Shown: positions 41,654 through 50,627, numbered from the stretch's first letter. The stretch is DNA of 64,000 bases from Ilumatobacter sp963746265 (GCA_963746265.1 CAVVAM010000003.1:1-64000); one strand, 5' to 3'. The notes: generated by a model not told the origin, from the letters alone. A program made the numbers and translations.

Positions 41654-42636
41654 CGCGCTGGCGGATCGCCGTGATCGCAGCTGCCCTGGCCGTCGTTCCG
41701 GCGCCGGGCGTCGCGCATGCCGACGCCGCCGGACCGACCGACTACCGCACCGACATCGTGTCGGTCACGCCGGAGATCGACGGGCTCGTCGTCAGCATCG
41801 AGGGCGGAGATTCATTCGTGCGGTTGCAGGCTCCGGCCGGCACCGAGGTGGTCGTGTTCGGCTACGCCGGCGAGCCGTACCTCCGCTTCTCCCCTGATGG
41901 CACGGTGTTCCGGAACCGCCTCTCTGCGGCGACGTACGAGAACGAGAACCGCTTCGGCGGTTCCGAGGTGCCCGACTTCGTCGACTTCGCAGCGGCGCCG
42001 GTCTGGGACGAGATCGCCGAGGGCGGCACCTGGGCATGGCACGACCACCGAGCTCACTGGATGGGCGCGGAACCGCTGATCGGGCTCGAGCCGGGAGCGT
42101 CGCTTCCGGTCCAGACGATCCAGATCAGCGTCGACGAGCGTCCGGTCCTGATCGCCGTCGAGACCACACTGTTTCCGGCACCGTCGTGGTTCCCTGCCGC
42201 CGTGGGGTTCCTCTTCGGACTCGTGCTGACGCTGTTCGGCTGGTGGTTGGGCCCGGCAACGGCCACCGCCACGACGCTCGTGATCTCACTCGCCGCCCTC
42301 GTGACCGGCGCTGGTCAGTACCTGTCGCTCCCGGCTGAGACGGGCCCGCTGACGTGGTGGTGGCTGATGCCGGCCATCGCCCTGTTCGCCGGGATCGCAT
42401 CGATCGCCTCGTACGGCCGCTCGGACCTGCTCGTCGCGGGCCTGCTGGCCGTGAGCGGCGCCCAGCTCGGGACCTGGGCGTTCATGCGCCGCGACGTGTT
42501 CACGAGCCCAATCCTGCCCACCGACATCGCGTTCTGGTTCGATCGGGCCGCGACGGGTGCTGCCCTGATCGGAGGTGGCGCGATCGTGTTCCTGGTGGTC
42601 CAGTCGCTGCTCTCGCGACCGGTCACGACGAGCTGA
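41650..42636 (+). CDS. Predicted membrane protein of the copper operon
   Basis: A 328-residue protein: signal peptide (to about residue 25, APGVAHADA), an extracytoplasmic domain (about 26-180) with beta-sandwich character and a Trp/His segment (GTWAWHDHRAHWMG, about 126-139), and four to five C-terminal transmembrane helices (about 185-325). I do not recognise a named family. WHDHRAHW offers possible metal ligands. ATG 41650 overlaps the cupredoxin stop. The end overlaps the convergent thioredoxin gene by 14 bp. Confidence 0.72.
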   Translation: MTRWRIAVIAAALAVVPAPGVAHADAAGPTDYRTDIVSVTPEIDGLVVSIEGGDSFVRLQAPAGTEVVVFGYAGEPYLRFSPDGTVFRNRLSAATYENENRFGGSEVPDFVDFAAAPVWDEIAEGGTWAWHDHRAHWMGAEPLIGLEPGASLPVQTIQISVDERPVLIAVETTLFPAPSWFPAAVGFLFGLVLTLFGWWLGPATATATTLVISLAALVTGAGQYLSLPAETGPLTWWWLMPAIALFAGIASIASYGRSDLLVAGLLAVSGAQLGTWAFMRRDVFTSPILPTDIAFWFDRAATGAALIGGGAIVFLVVQSLLSRPVTTS

Positions 42637-43105
42637 CGCCGACGGCTTCGTCGATCGCGTCGTTGAGACCCTGCTGGTCGAGCGGGCCGAGGTGTCGTGT
42701 GATGATGTTCCCGTCGGCGTCGATCACGACTGTGACCGGCATCGACGTCGCTCGGAGCTCGGTGGAGACCTCACCGTCGAGATCGGCGAACTGGTCGTAC
42801 GTCGCGCCGACCTCGTCGATGAACGCGACGGCCACGCTCGGGTCCTCCCCGACGTTGATCCCGACGAACCTGACTTCGTCGTTCCGGATCTGGTGGACCT
42901 CTTCGAAGTCGGGGATCTCGGCACGACACGGTGCACACCAGGTCGCCCAGAGATTGATGACCGCAGGTCCTTCGATGTCCGACAGCTGCGACGACTCGCC
43001 CGAGGTCAACCCCGTGATGTCGACGTCGGGGAGTGTCTCGCCGGATTCGCCGCCGCACGCCGCCAACGTGAGCAACGCTGCAGCGAGGAACCCGGCGCCA
43101 CGCAT
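42623..43105 (-). CDS. TlpA/ResA-like thioredoxin lipoprotein
   Basis: A 160-residue exported thiol-disulfide protein. Lipobox LAAC (about 14-17), active site WATWCAPCRAEIPDFEEV (WCAPC), and cis-Pro loop ATSMPVTVVIDADG. It probably keeps the cysteines of copper proteins such as SCO1 or CuA reduced. ATG 43105 shares a base with the PCuAC stop (TGATG); GTG 43108 is an equally coupled alternative. Its last 14 bp overlap the plus-strand membrane gene. Confidence 0.86.
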   Translation of the reverse strand: MRGAGFLAAALLTLAACGGESGETLPDVDITGLTSGESSQLSDIEGPAVINLWATWCAPCRAEIPDFEEVHQIRNDEVRFVGINVGEDPSVAVAFIDEVGATYDQFADLDGEVSTELRATSMPVTVVIDADGNIITRHLGPLDQQGLNDAIDEAVGVSSS

Positions 43106-43671
43106 CACGGCGCGGTCTCGGCGACTTCGACGTCGATCGTGACGTCGTCGGCCTCGGCGAAGTCGAGGGTGACCTCGAACTGTTGCCCGTTCTCCAGCGG
43201 CGCGGCGAGGTCGAGCAGCATCACGTGATAGCTGCCGGGTTCCAACGACACGGTTTCTCCACCGACCAGCGGCAGGCCGTTCGCCATCTCCTGCATCATC
43301 ATCGCGCCGTCCATCTCGTCCATGTCGCCGGAACCCTCCGACGTCGCCATGTCATCCATCGAGCTGTCATCCATCGAGCTGTCATCCATCGAGCTGTCAT
43401 CCATCGAGCTGTCATCCATCTCGTCCGACATGTCGGTATCGTCGGCCATCACGACTTCGTGGATCTGGGCTTCCGCGGCGACCGACGACGGCACCGAAGC
43501 ACCGATCAGCGTGTCATCCTCGGCGACCGTGAGATCGAAGTAGACCGCACCCGTGGTCTGGGTCGGGGCGCTCTGGCGAGCCCACTGACCCTCCACCGAG
43601 ACAGCATCGTCGGACCCGCACGCCGCGACGAGGAGACCGGCGGACACGATGAGAACAGCAGTTCGTTTCAT
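43105..43671 (-). CDS. PCuAC-type copper chaperone with Met/Asp repeat insertion
   Basis: A 188-residue periplasmic/extracellular copper chaperone that would hand Cu(I) to the oxidase CuA site or to SCO1. Lipobox VAAC (about 15-18). The PCuAC fold is indicated by QWARQSAPTQTTGAVYF, AQIHEVVM (copper His and Met) and LEPGSYHVMLLDL (second His-Met pair). Between these pairs lies an insertion of five SSMDD-type units plus further Met/Asp residues (about 80-128), absent from ordinary members. It is co-transcribed with the TlpA-like gene. Confidence 0.88.
   Translation of the reverse strand: MKRTAVLIVSAGLLVAACGSDDAVSVEGQWARQSAPTQTTGAVYFDLTVAEDDTLIGASVPSSVAAEAQIHEVVMADDTDMSDEMDDSSMDDSSMDDSSMDDSSMDDMATSEGSGDMDEMDGAMMMQEMANGLPLVGGETVSLEPGSYHVMLLDLAAPLENGQQFEVTLDFAEADDVTIDVEVAETAP
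43351..43420 (-). repeat. 15-bp tandem repeat inside the PCuAC gene
   Basis: GTCATCCATCGAGCT (plus-strand reading) occurs four times in exact register at 43351, 43366, 43381 and 43396, followed by a 10-bp partial copy. It encodes DSSMD units. Copy number could change by slippage without frameshift. Confidence 0.95.
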
Positions 43672-43722
43672 GAGGGGTGGTCGTCGCCGAGCCGTGCCGA
43701 GTTCCAGCGTGACCGCAGATCT

Positions 43723-44706
43723 TCAGCGACTCCAGGGCGCGAACGGAGAGGCTGCTCCTTCGCCGCCCGTGAGCACCTCGACGCCGTCGTCGGTCACGAG
43801 GCAGGTGTGCTCGAACTGGGCAGTCCGCTTGCCGTCGGCGGTCACCGCCGTCCAGTCGTCGTCCCACATCTTGTGCTGCCACGTACCCAGCGTGATCATC
43901 GGCTCGACCGTGAAGGTCATGCCCGGTCGCATGATCATCGAGTTGCGCGAGTCGTAGTAGTGCAGCACCTGGATGTCGGTGTGGAACTGCTCGCCGATCC
44001 CGTGGCCGACGAACGCCTTGACGACGCCGAGCCGGTGGGCTCGGGCGTGATCTTCGATGGCGCGCCCGACGTCGCTGATCGGTCGGCCGGGGCGGATCGC
44101 CTCGATCCCCTTCCAGGTCGCCTCCTCGGTGATGCGGACCAGATCACGGCTCTGCTGATCGACATCACCCATCAGAAAAGTGGCGTTGGTGTCGCCGTGC
44201 ACCCCACCGATGTACGCCGTGCAGTCGAGGTTCATGATGTCGCCGTCCTGGATCACCCGCGAGTCGGGGATACCGTGACAGATGACCTCGTTGGCCGAGG
44301 TGCACAGGCTCTTCGGATAGCCGTGATAGTTCAACGTGCTCGGGTACGCATCGCGCTCGATGTAGAGACGATGGCAGTACTCGTCGACCTCCTCGGTCGT
44401 GATGCCCGGTCGCAGGAACTCGCCCGTGAGCCGGAGGATCTCGGCCGCGACCTTGCCGGCGTGACGCATCTTCTCGATGATCTCGGGCGACTTGATCCGT
44501 GGTTCGTCCCACATGACGGGCTCGCCGGTGTCGGCCCACGACGGACGGACGATGTGGTCGGGAACGGTGCGCATGGGCGACACCTCGCCCGGTAGGACGC
44601 GACCCTCGAGCCTCTTGTGGCAGCGCTTGTACTTGCGCCCGCTCCCGCACCAGCAGGGCTCGTTGGCCTGTGGCATCACGGCGGGCGGTTGGGCGAGTGA
44701 ACGCAT
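43723..44706 (-). CDS. map: Methionine aminopeptidase type I with N-terminal SEC-C zinc motif
   Basis: A 327-residue enzyme removing N-terminal methionine. Metal ligands: LDCTAYIGGVHGDTNATF (two Asp), FVGHGIGEQFH (His), FTVEPMI (Glu) and QFEHTCL (Glu). The N-terminus carries a SEC-C motif, CWCGSGRKYKRCHK (about 18-31), and a linker of about 40 residues, which may recruit the enzyme to ribosomes, as in some actinobacterial and eukaryotic forms. TAGACT lies 8 nt before ATG 44706. Confidence 0.94.
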   Translation of the reverse strand: MRSLAQPPAVMPQANEPCWCGSGRKYKRCHKRLEGRVLPGEVSPMRTVPDHIVRPSWADTGEPVMWDEPRIKSPEIIEKMRHAGKVAAEILRLTGEFLRPGITTEEVDEYCHRLYIERDAYPSTLNYHGYPKSLCTSANEVICHGIPDSRVIQDGDIMNLDCTAYIGGVHGDTNATFLMGDVDQQSRDLVRITEEATWKGIEAIRPGRPISDVGRAIEDHARAHRLGVVKAFVGHGIGEQFHTDIQVLHYYDSRNSMIMRPGMTFTVEPMITLGTWQHKMWDDDWTAVTADGKRTAQFEHTCLVTDDGVEVLTGGEGAASPFAPWSR

Positions 44707-44803
44707 CGGATCACAGTCTACGGCGATTTCGACCGGGTGCCGAGGGCGAGTTCAGGGGCGGCTCACGGCCGGCGCCCGACCTCGCCGGCCGGCGGGGTCG
44801 GAC

Positions 44804-45811
44804 CTACAGCGGGAGGTGCACCTCGACGACACCACCGTTTCCGTGGCCGATCGCGATGTCGCCACCGTGCTCGGTGACGATCGCCTCGGCGATAGCCAGC
44901 CCCAGTCCAGCCGTGCCCGTCCGGATGTCCCGCGCCGGGTCGCCACGGGTGAACGCGTCGAACACCCGCTCGCCGAGCTCCGGCGGAAAGCCCTCGCCCT
45001 CGTCGACAACACGGACACACGCCCGATCGCCGCGAACGGTCAGCTCGACGGTGACCATGGTGCCGCGTGGTGTGTGACGGATCGCGTTCTCGATCAGGTT
45101 GCGGAACACGCGGGCGAGCTGGGCCGGATCGCCCGTCGCCCCGATGCGGTCGGTGGCGGCGATCGTGAGTTCGACATCGCTCGCCGTGGCGAGCGGGCGC
45201 AACGTCTCGACGGCTTCGTCCGCCAGTTCGGTCAGGTCGATCCGGGTCGGCCGCATCACGAGCGTGCCGCTGGCGAGGCGGGTGTGCAGTTGGAGATCGT
45301 CGACGAGCACGGCGAGCGCCTGGACCTGACGTTCCATGCCCTTGAGCGACGCGTCGGGGTCTTCGGCGACACCGTCGCGAATCGCCTCCACCGAAGCCCG
45401 CAGCGCCGCCAGTGGAGTCCGGAGATCGTGCGAGATGGACGACAGCATCAGGGTCCGCTCCTTCTCCACGGCTTCGAGTCGATCGACCATCCGATCGAAC
45501 TCGGAGGCCGCATCACCGAGCTCGTCGGCGCGGATCACGCCCGATCGTGCGGTCAGATCCCCTCGGCCCACTCGTGTCGCAGCATCGCTCAGCCGATTCG
45601 CATCGCGGGCGATCGGTGCCGAGAGCAGGTAGGCCACGAGCGCGGCGGCGATCGTGGCCGGGACCAGGATCCAGAGCAGGAATCCGAGGTCCTGATCGTT
45701 GATGAACATCTGCTGGGCAGCGATCACGATCATGATCACCGCCGTCGCGAGCACCCCCATCGAGGCCCACATGAACCGACGACCGAGACGGTGCAAACCC
45801 GGCCGGGTCAT
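44804..45811 (-). CDS. Sensor histidine kinase
   Basis: A 335-residue HAMP-containing histidine kinase. Two transmembrane helices (about 18-40 and 48-68) with a very short external loop, so the input is probably within the membrane or cytoplasmic. HAMP at about 68-120 (LSAPIARDANRLSDAATRVG), H-box SSISHDLRTPLAAL, N-box NLIENAIRHTP, G1 DEGEGFPPELGERVF and G2 TGTAGLGLAIAEAI. ATG 45811 overlaps the response regulator stop (ATGA). Confidence 0.93.
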   Translation of the reverse strand: MTRPGLHRLGRRFMWASMGVLATAVIMIVIAAQQMFINDQDLGFLLWILVPATIAAALVAYLLSAPIARDANRLSDAATRVGRGDLTARSGVIRADELGDAASEFDRMVDRLEAVEKERTLMLSSISHDLRTPLAALRASVEAIRDGVAEDPDASLKGMERQVQALAVLVDDLQLHTRLASGTLVMRPTRIDLTELADEAVETLRPLATASDVELTIAATDRIGATGDPAQLARVFRNLIENAIRHTPRGTMVTVELTVRGDRACVRVVDEGEGFPPELGERVFDAFTRGDPARDIRTGTAGLGLAIAEAIVTEHGGDIAIGHGNGGVVEVHLPL

Positions 45812-46497
45812 GGTTCGAAGCGGTAACCGACGCCCCAGACCGTGGTGATCCAGCGGGGGTTTTCCGGGTCGGACTCGATCTTGTTGCGGATCCGCCGGAC
45901 GTGCACGGTGACCGTGGCGGGATCCTGCCAGTCCGGCGATGACTGCCACACGTCTCGGAGCAGATCGGCACGCGAGAACACCTGCCGCGGTGACCCGGCG
46001 AGGTGCGCGAGCACCTCGAACTCCTTGGGCGTCATCTCCACGAGTCCGCCGGCGAGCCGGACCTCGCGAGACCGGTTGTCGATCGTCAGGCCCTCGAACT
46101 CGAGGCTGTCGCTGACCGCAGCCGCTTTCGGGGTGGCGCGTCGCAGCACACCGTTGACGCGTGCCGCCAGCTCGCGCGGCGAGAAGGGCTTCACGACGTA
46201 GTCGTCGGCGCCCAACTCGAGCCCGGCCACACGATCGGACTCCTCGGCCCGAGCGGTGAGCATGATCACCGGCATATCGCCCTTCGAGCGGATGTGACGC
46301 AGGATGTCGAGACCGTTCACGCCCGGCAGCATCATGTCGAGCACCACGAGATCGAAGTCCTCACCGTCGAGCAGCGCGAGTGCTCCCGGACCGTCGTCGG
46401 CCTCGCTGACGTCGTGACCGTCGCGCCGCAGGTATCCGGCGACGACCTCCCTGACGGTCGGTTCGTCGTCGACGACGAGCACGCGACTGGACTGCAT
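45808..46497 (-). CDS. OmpR-family response regulator
   Basis: A 229-residue regulator. Receiver domain (1-120): VLVVDDEPTV, phospho-acceptor Asp in LVVLDMMLPGVNG, MLTARAEESD, and KPFSPRELAARV. Winged helix (about 130-228): MTPKEFEVLAHLAGSPRQVF, VTVHVRRIRNKIE and VWGVGYRF. It is transcribed with the adjacent kinase. ATG 46497 is selected because the first residues then match the receiver; a 12-residue extension has no support. Confidence 0.94.
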   Translation of the reverse strand: MQSSRVLVVDDEPTVREVVAGYLRRDGHDVSEADDGPGALALLDGEDFDLVVLDMMLPGVNGLDILRHIRSKGDMPVIMLTARAEESDRVAGLELGADDYVVKPFSPRELAARVNGVLRRATPKAAAVSDSLEFEGLTIDNRSREVRLAGGLVEMTPKEFEVLAHLAGSPRQVFSRADLLRDVWQSSPDWQDPATVTVHVRRIRNKIESDPENPRWITTVWGVGYRFEP

Positions 46498-46616
46498 GAC
46501 GTCCAGGTTGGACCGCACACGCCGGAGACGCAAACGCGGCCGGTCATCGTTTCGCGAAACGTTCGATGCCGGTCCGAGCGGTCACGGGTGTCGAGCGCGT
46601 GACCGCTCACACCGGT

Positions 46617-47279
46617 TCAGGGGGCGAGGCGGGTGAGGTGCCAGTGCTCGCCCACGAGTCGGTAGTGGATCCGGTCATGGAGCCGGCTCGGCCGGCCCTG
46701 CCAGAACTCGAACGCGTCGGGCACCAACCGCCAGCCGCCCCAGTGCGCCGGGCGGGGCACGACGTCCGCGTGTTCGAACACGATCCGTTGCGCATCGACC
46801 AACCGATCGAGTTCGGCTCGGTCCGCGATCACCTCCGACTGCGGCGAGGCCCAAGCTCCGATCTGGCTCTCACGGGGACGCGACGCGAAGTAGGCGTCGC
46901 TCAGCTCATCGCTGACGCGTTCGATCGTCCCACGCACCCGCACCTGACGGTGCAGGTCGAGCCAGGCGAACGTCGCCGCCGCAACCGGCTTGGCGTTCAT
47001 CTGGCGGCTCTTCGCCGACTCGTAATTCGTGTAGAACACGAACCCGAACCGATCGGCGCCTCGAGCGAGGAGGATGCGGGCATCGGGTACGCCGTGGAGG
47101 TCGACCGTCGACACGGTCATCGCGTTCGGTTCGGCGACGCCGGCATCGAGCGCATCCTCGTGCCACCGGTGCCACTGCACGATCGGATCGGAGGCGATGT
47201 CGGCGATGTCGAGGCCGGCCGTCTCGTACTGCACCCGACGGTCACGGATCGAGGACTCGCGGTCGGCGTACTCGCTCAC
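46617..47279 (-). CDS. pdxH: Pyridoxamine 5'-phosphate oxidase
   Basis: A 220-residue FMN enzyme that oxidises pyridoxamine or pyridoxine 5'-phosphate to PLP. Seen: DPIVQWHRWHEDALDAG, NAMTVSTVDLHGVPDARILL, FVFYTNYESAKSRQM (FMN site), QVRVRGTIERVS, SRPRESQIGAWASPQS, and the C-terminal FWQGRPSRLHDRIHY. GTG 47279 overlaps the serS stop by 4 bp, so the two are co-translated. Several PLP enzymes occur in this window. Confidence 0.95.
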   Translation of the reverse strand: MSEYADRESSIRDRRVQYETAGLDIADIASDPIVQWHRWHEDALDAGVAEPNAMTVSTVDLHGVPDARILLARGADRFGFVFYTNYESAKSRQMNAKPVAAATFAWLDLHRQVRVRGTIERVSDELSDAYFASRPRESQIGAWASPQSEVIADRAELDRLVDAQRIVFEHADVVPRPAHWGGWRLVPDAFEFWQGRPSRLHDRIHYRLVGEHWHLTRLAP

Positions 47280-48580
47280 GCCCGCTCGATCCGCTCGATA
47301 CCGCGCATGTACGGACGCAGGACCTCGGGCACGGTGATCGAGCCGTCCGCACTGCGGAAATTCTCGACGATGGCCGCCCACACCCTGGGCACTGCGAGTG
47401 CCGATCCGTTCAACGTGTGCACGAACTCGGTGCCCTTCAGGGGTTTGCCGTCGTCGCCGACCGGCCGGTACCGGATGTTGGCGCGCCGCGCCTGGTAGTC
47501 GGAGAACCAGCTGATCGATGACACCTCGAGCCAGGCGCCGGCTCCGGGTGCGTAGACCTCGATGTCGAAACTTCGGTGATGGCTCTGACCCAGATCGCCC
47601 GTGCAGATCTCGATGATCCGATACGGCAGACCCAACTCCGAGATCACGCTCTCCGCGCGGGCGACCATGTCGTCGAGCAGATCGGGAGCGTGTTCGGCAG
47701 TCGCCAACGCGAGGATCTCGACCTTGTCGAACTCATGCGCGCGCAGCATGCCACGCGTGTCGCGGCCGGCGGAGCCCGCTTCGCGACGGTATGACGGGCT
47801 GTACGCCATGAATCGCATCGGAAGGTCGCGGGCGTCGATGATCTCGCCGCTGTAGATCGAGGTGAGCGGCACCTCGGCAGTCGGGATGCACCAGAGGTCG
47901 TCGCGCTCGATCGCGAACGCGTCGTCGGCGAACTTCGGGAGCTGGCCGCTGGCGGTCAGGGTGGCCGTCGAGACGAGCGACGGGGCCCGGATCTCCTCGT
48001 GCGCGTCGGCGTTTCGGTCGAGTGCGAGCTGACACAGGGCACGGGCGAGCGTGGCGCCGGCCCCGCGCTGCATCGTGAACATCGACGCCGCGATCTTGGT
48101 GGCACGTTCGTTGTCGAGGATCCCGAGCTCAGTCGCCGTGTCCCAGTGAGGCAGCCGCTGGTGGTCGGCGAATTCGTCCGGCACGAACGGCCCGACCACG
48201 ACCGGGTTGTCGGCATCGCTCGTTCCGTCGGGCGAGTCGGGATGCGGCAGGTTCGGCACGACCAGGAGGAGGTCACGGAGTTGGCCGCTGATCTCGTCGT
48301 GCTCGGTGGCGAGTCGCTTCTCCGTCTCACCGAGCCGGCGACTCTCGACCTGCAACGCCTCGGCGGCGGCGTCGTCGCCGTCGCGGCGAAGGGTGCCGAC
48401 CTCCTTCGAGATCGCGTTGACGCGGGCTCGCAGCTCGTCGCGTTCGGCGCCGATCTCCCGGAGGCGAACATCGAGATCGCGAGCCCGCTCGAGCGCACCG
48501 AGCGAGCTGTCGTCATGGCGGCGTGCGAGCGCCGCACGAGCGCCGTCGAAATCGTTGCGGAGCAGTCGGACGTCGATCAC
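47276..48580 (-). CDS. serS: Seryl-tRNA synthetase
   Basis: A 434-residue class II aminoacyl-tRNA synthetase. N-terminal coiled-coil tRNA-binding arm (about 25-105) starting VIDVRLLRNDFDGARAAL. Catalytic motifs: LPKFADDAF, PTAEVPLTSIY, motif 2 YSPSYRREAGSAGRDTRGML RAHEFDKVE (shown in two parts), and motif 3 NGSALAVPRVWAAIVENF. GTG 48580 is the start because TAGCCT lies 7 nt before it; a GTG 7 codons upstream would place the -10 box inside the gene. Confidence 0.96.
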   Translation of the reverse strand: MIDVRLLRNDFDGARAALARRHDDSSLGALERARDLDVRLREIGAERDELRARVNAISKEVGTLRRDGDDAAAEALQVESRRLGETEKRLATEHDEISGQLRDLLLVVPNLPHPDSPDGTSDADNPVVVGPFVPDEFADHQRLPHWDTATELGILDNERATKIAASMFTMQRGAGATLARALCQLALDRNADAHEEIRAPSLVSTATLTASGQLPKFADDAFAIERDDLWCIPTAEVPLTSIYSGEIIDARDLPMRFMAYSPSYRREAGSAGRDTRGMLRAHEFDKVEILALATAEHAPDLLDDMVARAESVISELGLPYRIIEICTGDLGQSHHRSFDIEVYAPGAGAWLEVSSISWFSDYQARRANIRYRPVGDDGKPLKGTEFVHTLNGSALAVPRVWAAIVENFRSADGSITVPEVLRPYMRGIERIERA

Positions 48581-48593
48581 GAGGGCGAGGCTA
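48581..48593 (-). promoter_or_regulatory. Predicted -10 box TAGCCT of serS
   Basis: TAGCCT (48588-48593, minus strand) is 7 nt before GTG 48580, between the end of ctaG (48638) and serS. Confidence 0.5.
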
Positions 48594-48637
48594 GTGGCCA
48601 CCTCCGCCCCCGACCCGTGCCGGTTCGCCCGAATCGA

Positions 48638-49579
48638 TCAGAGATCGCCGGACGGCGGAGTCGTGCTCGCGAATTCCCGCTCGACATCCGCGGTCGTCAG
48701 CGGAGTGTCGTCGTGGCCGACGATCTCGGCCTGCGGAATCTTGCCCCTGCGCTTGAAGTCGTACGCGTCGTCGTCGCGCACGGCGAAGCGCTTGAAGAAC
48801 AGGAAGATCACGATCGACCAGAGGAACAGCCCACCGGCCACCTTCATCACGGCACCCGCGAGCTGCTGGTCCTGGACGGCGCTGATCCCCCACAGGCGAA
48901 CGGGCTGATCGTACGCGTCATAGACGATGCCTTCGGCGAAGGTGAGCCACGCCGCCGGCACCGTCGGCACGACCGACTGGAGGAAGAGATAGATCATCGC
49001 GCCCGGCACACCCATCCGGAACTCCGGCACCGGTCCGCACACCGGCATCCACATGAGCAGCGACGACCCGACGACCAGCACGTGCAGCGCATAATGCAGC
49101 GCCCCGTTGTCGAGCGATGCGTTGACGAGCAGCGGGACGTGCAGCACCATCACCGTGGCGTTGAACAACACACCGGCGACCACGGGCTTGGTGAAGAAAC
49201 GCACCACTCGGCGGAAGCCGCCGTCACCCAGCAACGTCGTCGCGAGCCAGGTCGGCGTCGCCATGAGCGCCAGGGGCGGCAAGAAATAGCTGAGCATCAT
49301 GTGCTGGAACATGTGCGCCGAGTACAGGTACTCCTCGCTGATGTCGTGCAGCGGCCAGTCGGACGCGATCCACAGCGTGAGCATCGCCAGCGGGAACGCC
49401 ACGGTGTTCATGCGGGAGACGACCGGGGCACCCGCCGGAACCGCCCGCGGGCCGATCACCTTGACCATGTAGACGTAGGCGCCCGTCAGGAAGGCGACCA
49501 GGAGCCACACCTCGGGATGCCACTGGAATGCCAGCGGGTCGACGGTCAGGTCAGCTGCGATCAAGTTGGTGTGCGCCAT
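48638..49579 (-). CDS. ctaG: CtaG-type cytochrome c oxidase assembly/caa3 accessory membrane protein
   Basis: A 313-residue membrane protein of the caa3_CtaG family with about seven to eight helices. Family signatures seen: FQWHPEVWLLVAFL, the DWPLHDISEEYLYSAHMFQH segment with MMLSYFLPPL, ALHVLVVGSSLLMWMPV and a late LFLWSIVIFLFFKRF. CtaG of this type is needed for copper insertion in some Gram-positive oxidases. It is the last gene of the oxidase operon; serS downstream has its own promoter. The cytoplasmic tail is acidic. Confidence 0.9.
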   Translation of the reverse strand: MAHTNLIAADLTVDPLAFQWHPEVWLLVAFLTGAYVYMVKVIGPRAVPAGAPVVSRMNTVAFPLAMLTLWIASDWPLHDISEEYLYSAHMFQHMMLSYFLPPLALMATPTWLATTLLGDGGFRRVVRFFTKPVVAGVLFNATVMVLHVPLLVNASLDNGALHYALHVLVVGSSLLMWMPVCGPVPEFRMGVPGAMIYLFLQSVVPTVPAAWLTFAEGIVYDAYDQPVRLWGISAVQDQQLAGAVMKVAGGLFLWSIVIFLFFKRFAVRDDDAYDFKRRGKIPQAEIVGHDDTPLTTADVEREFASTTPPSGDL

Positions 49580-49592
49580 GCCGGCGGCCCTC

Positions 49593-49985
49593 TCAGGGAC
49601 TGAAGAACTTGAAGGTGAACAGGGTGATCGTGTACACGGTCACCGCCAGCCCCAGGCCCAGGTAGAACATGACGCTGAACAACCGGTTGTCGAACCTGAG
49701 GTGCATGAAGAACATGACGACCGCGAAGAACTTCACGAGCATCAGCAGCAGCAGGATCGGCAGGAACATCGGGCCCCAGAAGTCGATCGTGTAGCTCATC
49801 ACTACCTCGAGGGCGGTCACCCCGGCCAGCGCGATCGCGAGGTAGATGTAGCTCAGGTCGGTCCAGTGACCGTCGTCGTGGTCGTGGTCGACCGCACGTT
49901 CCCCGTGCTCGACCGTTTCCTCCACGGTCTGGTTCGGCTGGTCGTATCCGTCTCCCAGCTCGGTGGTTTCAGTGATGTCAGACAT
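49593..49985 (-). CDS. Cytochrome c oxidase subunit IV-like protein
   Basis: A 130-residue subunit with an acidic/His-rich cytoplasmic N-terminus (HGERAVDHDHDDGHWTD, about 27-43) and three transmembrane helices (about 46-66, 72-95 and 102-126). The layout LPILLLLMLVKFFAVVMFFM is that of prokaryotic subunit IV (CyoD/CtaF-like), a structural subunit. It lies between subunit III and CtaG in the operon. Confidence 0.88.
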   Translation of the reverse strand: MSDITETTELGDGYDQPNQTVEETVEHGERAVDHDHDDGHWTDLSYIYLAIALAGVTALEVVMSYTIDFWGPMFLPILLLLMLVKFFAVVMFFMHLRFDNRLFSVMFYLGLGLAVTVYTITLFTFKFFSP

Positions 49986-49997
49986 GGTGTCCTCGAA

Positions 49998-50627
49998 TCA
50001 GGCCGGGATCAGGTAGACGAGCGTGAAGATCAGGATCCACACGATGTCGACGAAGTGCCAGTACAGCCCGACCAACTCGACCGTCTCGGCTTTGTCGCCG
50101 TTGATGCGGCGCTTCATGTTCATGCCGACGGTGGCGAGCAGGATGATCACGCCGACCGACACGTGGACCCCGTGAAATCCGGTGAGCGTGTAGAAGCTCG
50201 ACGAGAACAGGCTCGTCGTGAAGCCCAGGCCCTCGCGGTAGAACGTCGTGAACTCGTAGACCTGGCCGGCGACGAACAGCGAACCGAGCAGTGCGGTGAC
50301 CGTGAGCCAGAGGTTCGTGTTGCGGTCGTCCTTGCGCTGGGCAGACGTGACCGCGAGCACCATCGTGAGCGACGACATCAGCAACACGAAGCTCGACGCC
50401 GACGTGAACGGAATGTCCCAGACCTGATCGGGTCCCAGGTTTTCGGAGTGCCGACCTCGATAGAGCATGTACGTGGCGATCAGGCCGCCGAACAGGAGGC
50501 ACTCCGAGCCGAGGAACAGCCACATCGCGAGCTTGTTGTTCGAGAGCCCGGTCGAGGTCACGTGCGCACCGTGATCACCGTGGTCATCGGCCTCGTGCGA
50601 CGATTGCGTGACGGCCACGTCAGCCAT
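49998..50627 (-). CDS. ctaE: Cytochrome c oxidase subunit III
   Basis: A 209-residue subunit III with five transmembrane helices. Seen: KLAMWLFLGSECLLFGGLIA (with the conserved Glu), FYTLTGFHGVHVSVGVIILL and ELVGLYWHFVDIVWILIFTL. It stabilises subunit I and protects against turnover inactivation. ATG 50627 is selected by GGAGGTG about 9 nt upstream; its start overlaps the subunit I gene by 8 bp. Confidence 0.95.
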   Translation of the reverse strand: MADVAVTQSSHEADDHGDHGAHVTSTGLSNNKLAMWLFLGSECLLFGGLIATYMLYRGRHSENLGPDQVWDIPFTSASSFVLLMSSLTMVLAVTSAQRKDDRNTNLWLTVTALLGSLFVAGQVYEFTTFYREGLGFTTSLFSSSFYTLTGFHGVHVSVGVIILLATVGMNMKRRINGDKAETVELVGLYWHFVDIVWILIFTLVYLIPA

